Source: Comamonadaceae bacterium CG12_big_fil_rev_8_21_14_0_65_59_15 (lineage in GTDB: Bacteria > Pseudomonadota > Gammaproteobacteria > Burkholderiales > Burkholderiaceae_C). From it: a DNA stretch of 57,731 nt. Position 1 is the stretch's first letter; every line of letters begins with the position of its first letter. This document shows positions 57,001-57,731 of the stretch, piece after piece. Position numbers and translations under genes: made by a program. The notes beneath the pieces were generated by a model. The model made no database searches. It was not told where the DNA came from and worked only from the letters and a program-made list of their open reading frames with translations. The stretch spans positions 1 through 57,731 of the forward strand of contig PCUV01000106.1 of the NCBI GenBank assembly GCA_002786915.1, given 5' to 3'.

Positions 57001-57627
57001 AGCGTGGGTATGCCGCTGGAGCGCTCCGCCTCTGACAGTTGGCGTTTGACCGGCGCGCTGACCGATCTGTTCGGGCAAAACCCGGTTGATGCAGCGCCGG
57101 GCCCTTGCTTGCGCATCGCCGCGCGCACCGGTGCGGTGCTCACCGGCAAAAAAGGCGCTTGGGCCGCGCGTGGCCATGTGCTGGTCGGCTTGTGGGTGCA
57201 GCATCTGGCGGCGTGTGCCAGCGGGCTCAATCTCACCAGCGTGCAGATCGGCGTCGATGGCCAGGTGGTGTTCCATCCGCTGGATGCGCAAATGGCGCGC
57301 GACATGTTGCTGTGCTTGCTACAAGCCTACGCGCAAGCGTGGCAAGCCCCGTTACCGGTGGCTTGCAAAACCGCCTGGGACTACCTGCTGGCCGAGCAGC
57401 GCAACGCCGCACTGACCGCAGCGGGTAAACCCCCCAAAGACCCGCACGAGGCCGCGCAAGCCACCTTCGACGGCGGTCAATACGGGGGTGAACTGGCCGA
57501 ATCGGCCTACCTGCAGCGCGTGTTTGCCAGCTATGACGATCTGCGTGAAGGCCTGCCCGGCTGGGCAACCACGCTGTACGGCGACTTGCTGGCGCATGCG
57601 GATGTGTCGCAACAGGGGGCCGCATGA
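54046..57627 (+). CDS. recC: Exodeoxyribonuclease V subunit gamma (RecC)
   Basis: This 1193-residue RecC has an N-terminal helicase-like fold without ATPase motifs (MVLHGNRLEDLRDLL; QSNGMKHWLELALA; PSAYLWQMYRAVLG) and a nuclease-like C-terminal domain. RecC recognises Chi and holds RecB and RecD together for double-strand break repair and degradation of phage DNA. The ATG at 54046 is used here; a GTG at 54073 with AGGAC before it is an equal candidate. The recB start overlaps its stop (ATGA). Two partial copies of the dispersed element lie inside the gene. Confidence 0.93.
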   Translation: MIRGTNRTTVTDAPNTPANDTAAQTPTGFMVLHGNRLEDLRDLLLHYVKAHPLAPLEAEVILLQSNGMKHWLELALADDGALGICAATRMELPSAYLWQMYRAVLGAAAVPAQMPFDKSALLWRLVRLLPGLCATNPVYAPLQRYLAGDNAPRKLYQLALQLADVFDAYQSYRADWLADWAAGVDQLRGALGAPQPLPAEHAWQAQLWRDIRLDVGAALADASRAGVHERFLNALWASERYEQNSCLRPSALPQRLIVFGISALPMQAVQALAALGQVCQVLLLVQNPCQYYWGDLVEGHAALRAQVRRRQAVKPVSAGAPAAPTHPLLAALGKQGRDYLHLLDGFDQPERYRAHWQRVEVFVDPASGPAPTQLAQLQSGVLNLNAPPDAPVPLADDGSICFITAHSAQRELEVLHDRLLAWLDADPSMQPRDVMVMVPDMAAFAPHIHAVFGRFTPGQPRHIPFSMADTTARQSPLVQALEQLLSLPQSRLSLADWLALFEVSVVRTRFGLSEADVTQIHTWLAAAGVRWGLDGAHRLAWGLPESAEGLAQNTWAFGLRRLLLGYAVGAGELWAGILPQPALNGLDAPLAAGLLDWLDAMERTLPTLQREQTPAQWGQTLQALVAQFFRPADDADERALSRLLDPLDAWLQACAAARLDTPLALEVVREHWLSQISQDGLQQRFFGGGVQFGTLMPMRAIPFQVICLLGMNDGAYPRVQAARDFDLMAASWRAGDRSRREDDRYLFLEAILSARQILYVSWQGRSAADNSVRPPSVLVAQLLDHVNACWAPARVPQAQPLQAFSNAYFEAGSGFWTYDQNWEHIRPLALVQQVQAAIETIAKPAAVAAPQTLTLIDLQRLLRQPVEVFFRQRLQVEFDSLDEQEQALEPFALDALQSHNAGAALLAGGGDAQALARLQGAGELPLAGFGQQTAAQLMTQASTVLQAQALWRARYAHALPAVAVNLEWSAQEASDGWQLSGALTPSVGMPLERSASDSWRLTGALTDLFGQNPVDAAPGPCLRIAARTGAVLTGKKGAWAARGHVLVGLWVQHLAACASGLNLTSVQIGVDGQVVFHPLDAQMARDMLLCLLQAYAQAWQAPLPVACKTAWDYLLAEQRNAALTAAGKPPKDPHEAAQATFDGGQYGGELAESAYLQRVFASYDDLREGLPGWATTLYGDLLAHADVSQQGAA
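54773..54795 (+). repeat. Half copy of the dispersed element inside recC
   Basis: AAAATAGCTGCTTACGCCCGT matches the left half. No right half was found. Confidence 0.5.
56521..56563 (-). repeat. Dispersed element inside recC
   Basis: The minus strand reads TCGATGGCTGCTTGCACTTG, then CCAGGGCTAGAGGCCG: both halves are clear. It is read in frame as LALVQQVQAAIET. Confidence 0.75.
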
Positions 57628-57731
57628 ACATGCCCGCATCCTTCACCCTGGACCCTTTGAGCCTGCCTTTGAGCGGTTTGCAACTGATCGAGGCATCGGC
57701 GGGCACGGGCAAAACCTTTACGCTGGCGGCG
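57624..57731 (+). CDS. recB: Exodeoxyribonuclease V subunit beta (RecB), 3' part outside window
   Basis: The first 36 codons of recB are visible: MNMPASFTLDPLSLPL, then LIEASAGTGKTFTLAA, the Walker A of this UvrD-type helicase-nuclease. The start overlaps the recC stop. The rest lies beyond the window. Confidence 0.9.
   Translation, partial: MNMPASFTLDPLSLPLSGLQLIEASAGTGKTFTLAA

Overview
The window looks like chromosomal DNA of a beta-proteobacterium of the family Comamonadaceae, probably close to Rhodoferax or Polaromonas. The reasons are the gene types and order (phaR-rimO, a DUF3579 gene divergent from argD-argF, Bug-type binding proteins), an Arg32-type EF-P, fairly high GC in most genes, and many short dispersed repeats of a kind I associate with that family. 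The placement is inferred from gene content; no marker gene was compared.

Bases 1 to about 13.1 kb are mostly housekeeping genes: the end of a ribosomal oxygenase gene, an Ala/Pro-rich lipoprotein, the Na+/H+ antiporter nhaD, a glyoxylate/hydroxypyruvate reductase, rmuC with an MFS transporter, a LOG-family protein, efp, dnaG, a short-chain 3-hydroxyacyl-CoA dehydrogenase behind a strong palindromic operator, tRNA-Val(GAC), phaR and rimO. At 13.25-13.55 kb lies a decayed integron integrase. Then come hrpA (carrying inserted repeats inside its reading frame), a flavin monooxygenase, argF-argD, a DUF3579 gene with tandem operator-like palindromes, rpsT, murJ, a SirB1-family gene, an atypical SDR and a Bug-type solute-binding protein, an EamA transporter with a GGDEF-EAL protein, a quinone oxidoreductase, a Bcr/CflA transporter and a PAS-GGDEF diguanylate cyclase.

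Bases 35.2-53.6 kb form an anti-phage island on the minus strand. In transcription order it holds a ribbon-helix-helix gene, brxA, brxB, brxC, a vapB-vapC toxin-antitoxin pair, pglX, a PHP/SMC-type ATPase (TrlF-like), a Schlafen/AlbA_2-HATPase protein, pglZ (type B) and brxL. This is a type 1 BREX core (brxA-B-C-pglX-pglZ-brxL) with two embedded extras: a self-promoted vapBC between brxC and pglX, and a tightly coupled ATPase plus AlbA_2 pair between pglX and pglZ. A hipA remnant abuts the brxL end. BREX would mark host DNA through PglX and block phage replication through the BrxA/B/C, PglZ and BrxL proteins. What the ATPase/AlbA_2 pair does is unknown, and it is the most promising candidate for an undescribed module here. 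The island sits next to recC-recB (plus strand, end of the window), the other major nuclease barrier to foreign DNA.

A 40-50 bp dispersed element, with a GATAGCTGCTTGCGCTT-like left half and a GGGCTAGAGGCC-like right half, occurs about 13 times, whole or partial, in intergenic DNA and inside the reading frames of argF, murJ, hrpA, pglX and recC. A second, REP-like GGGGTCAGA palindrome lies before rmuC and inside hrpA.
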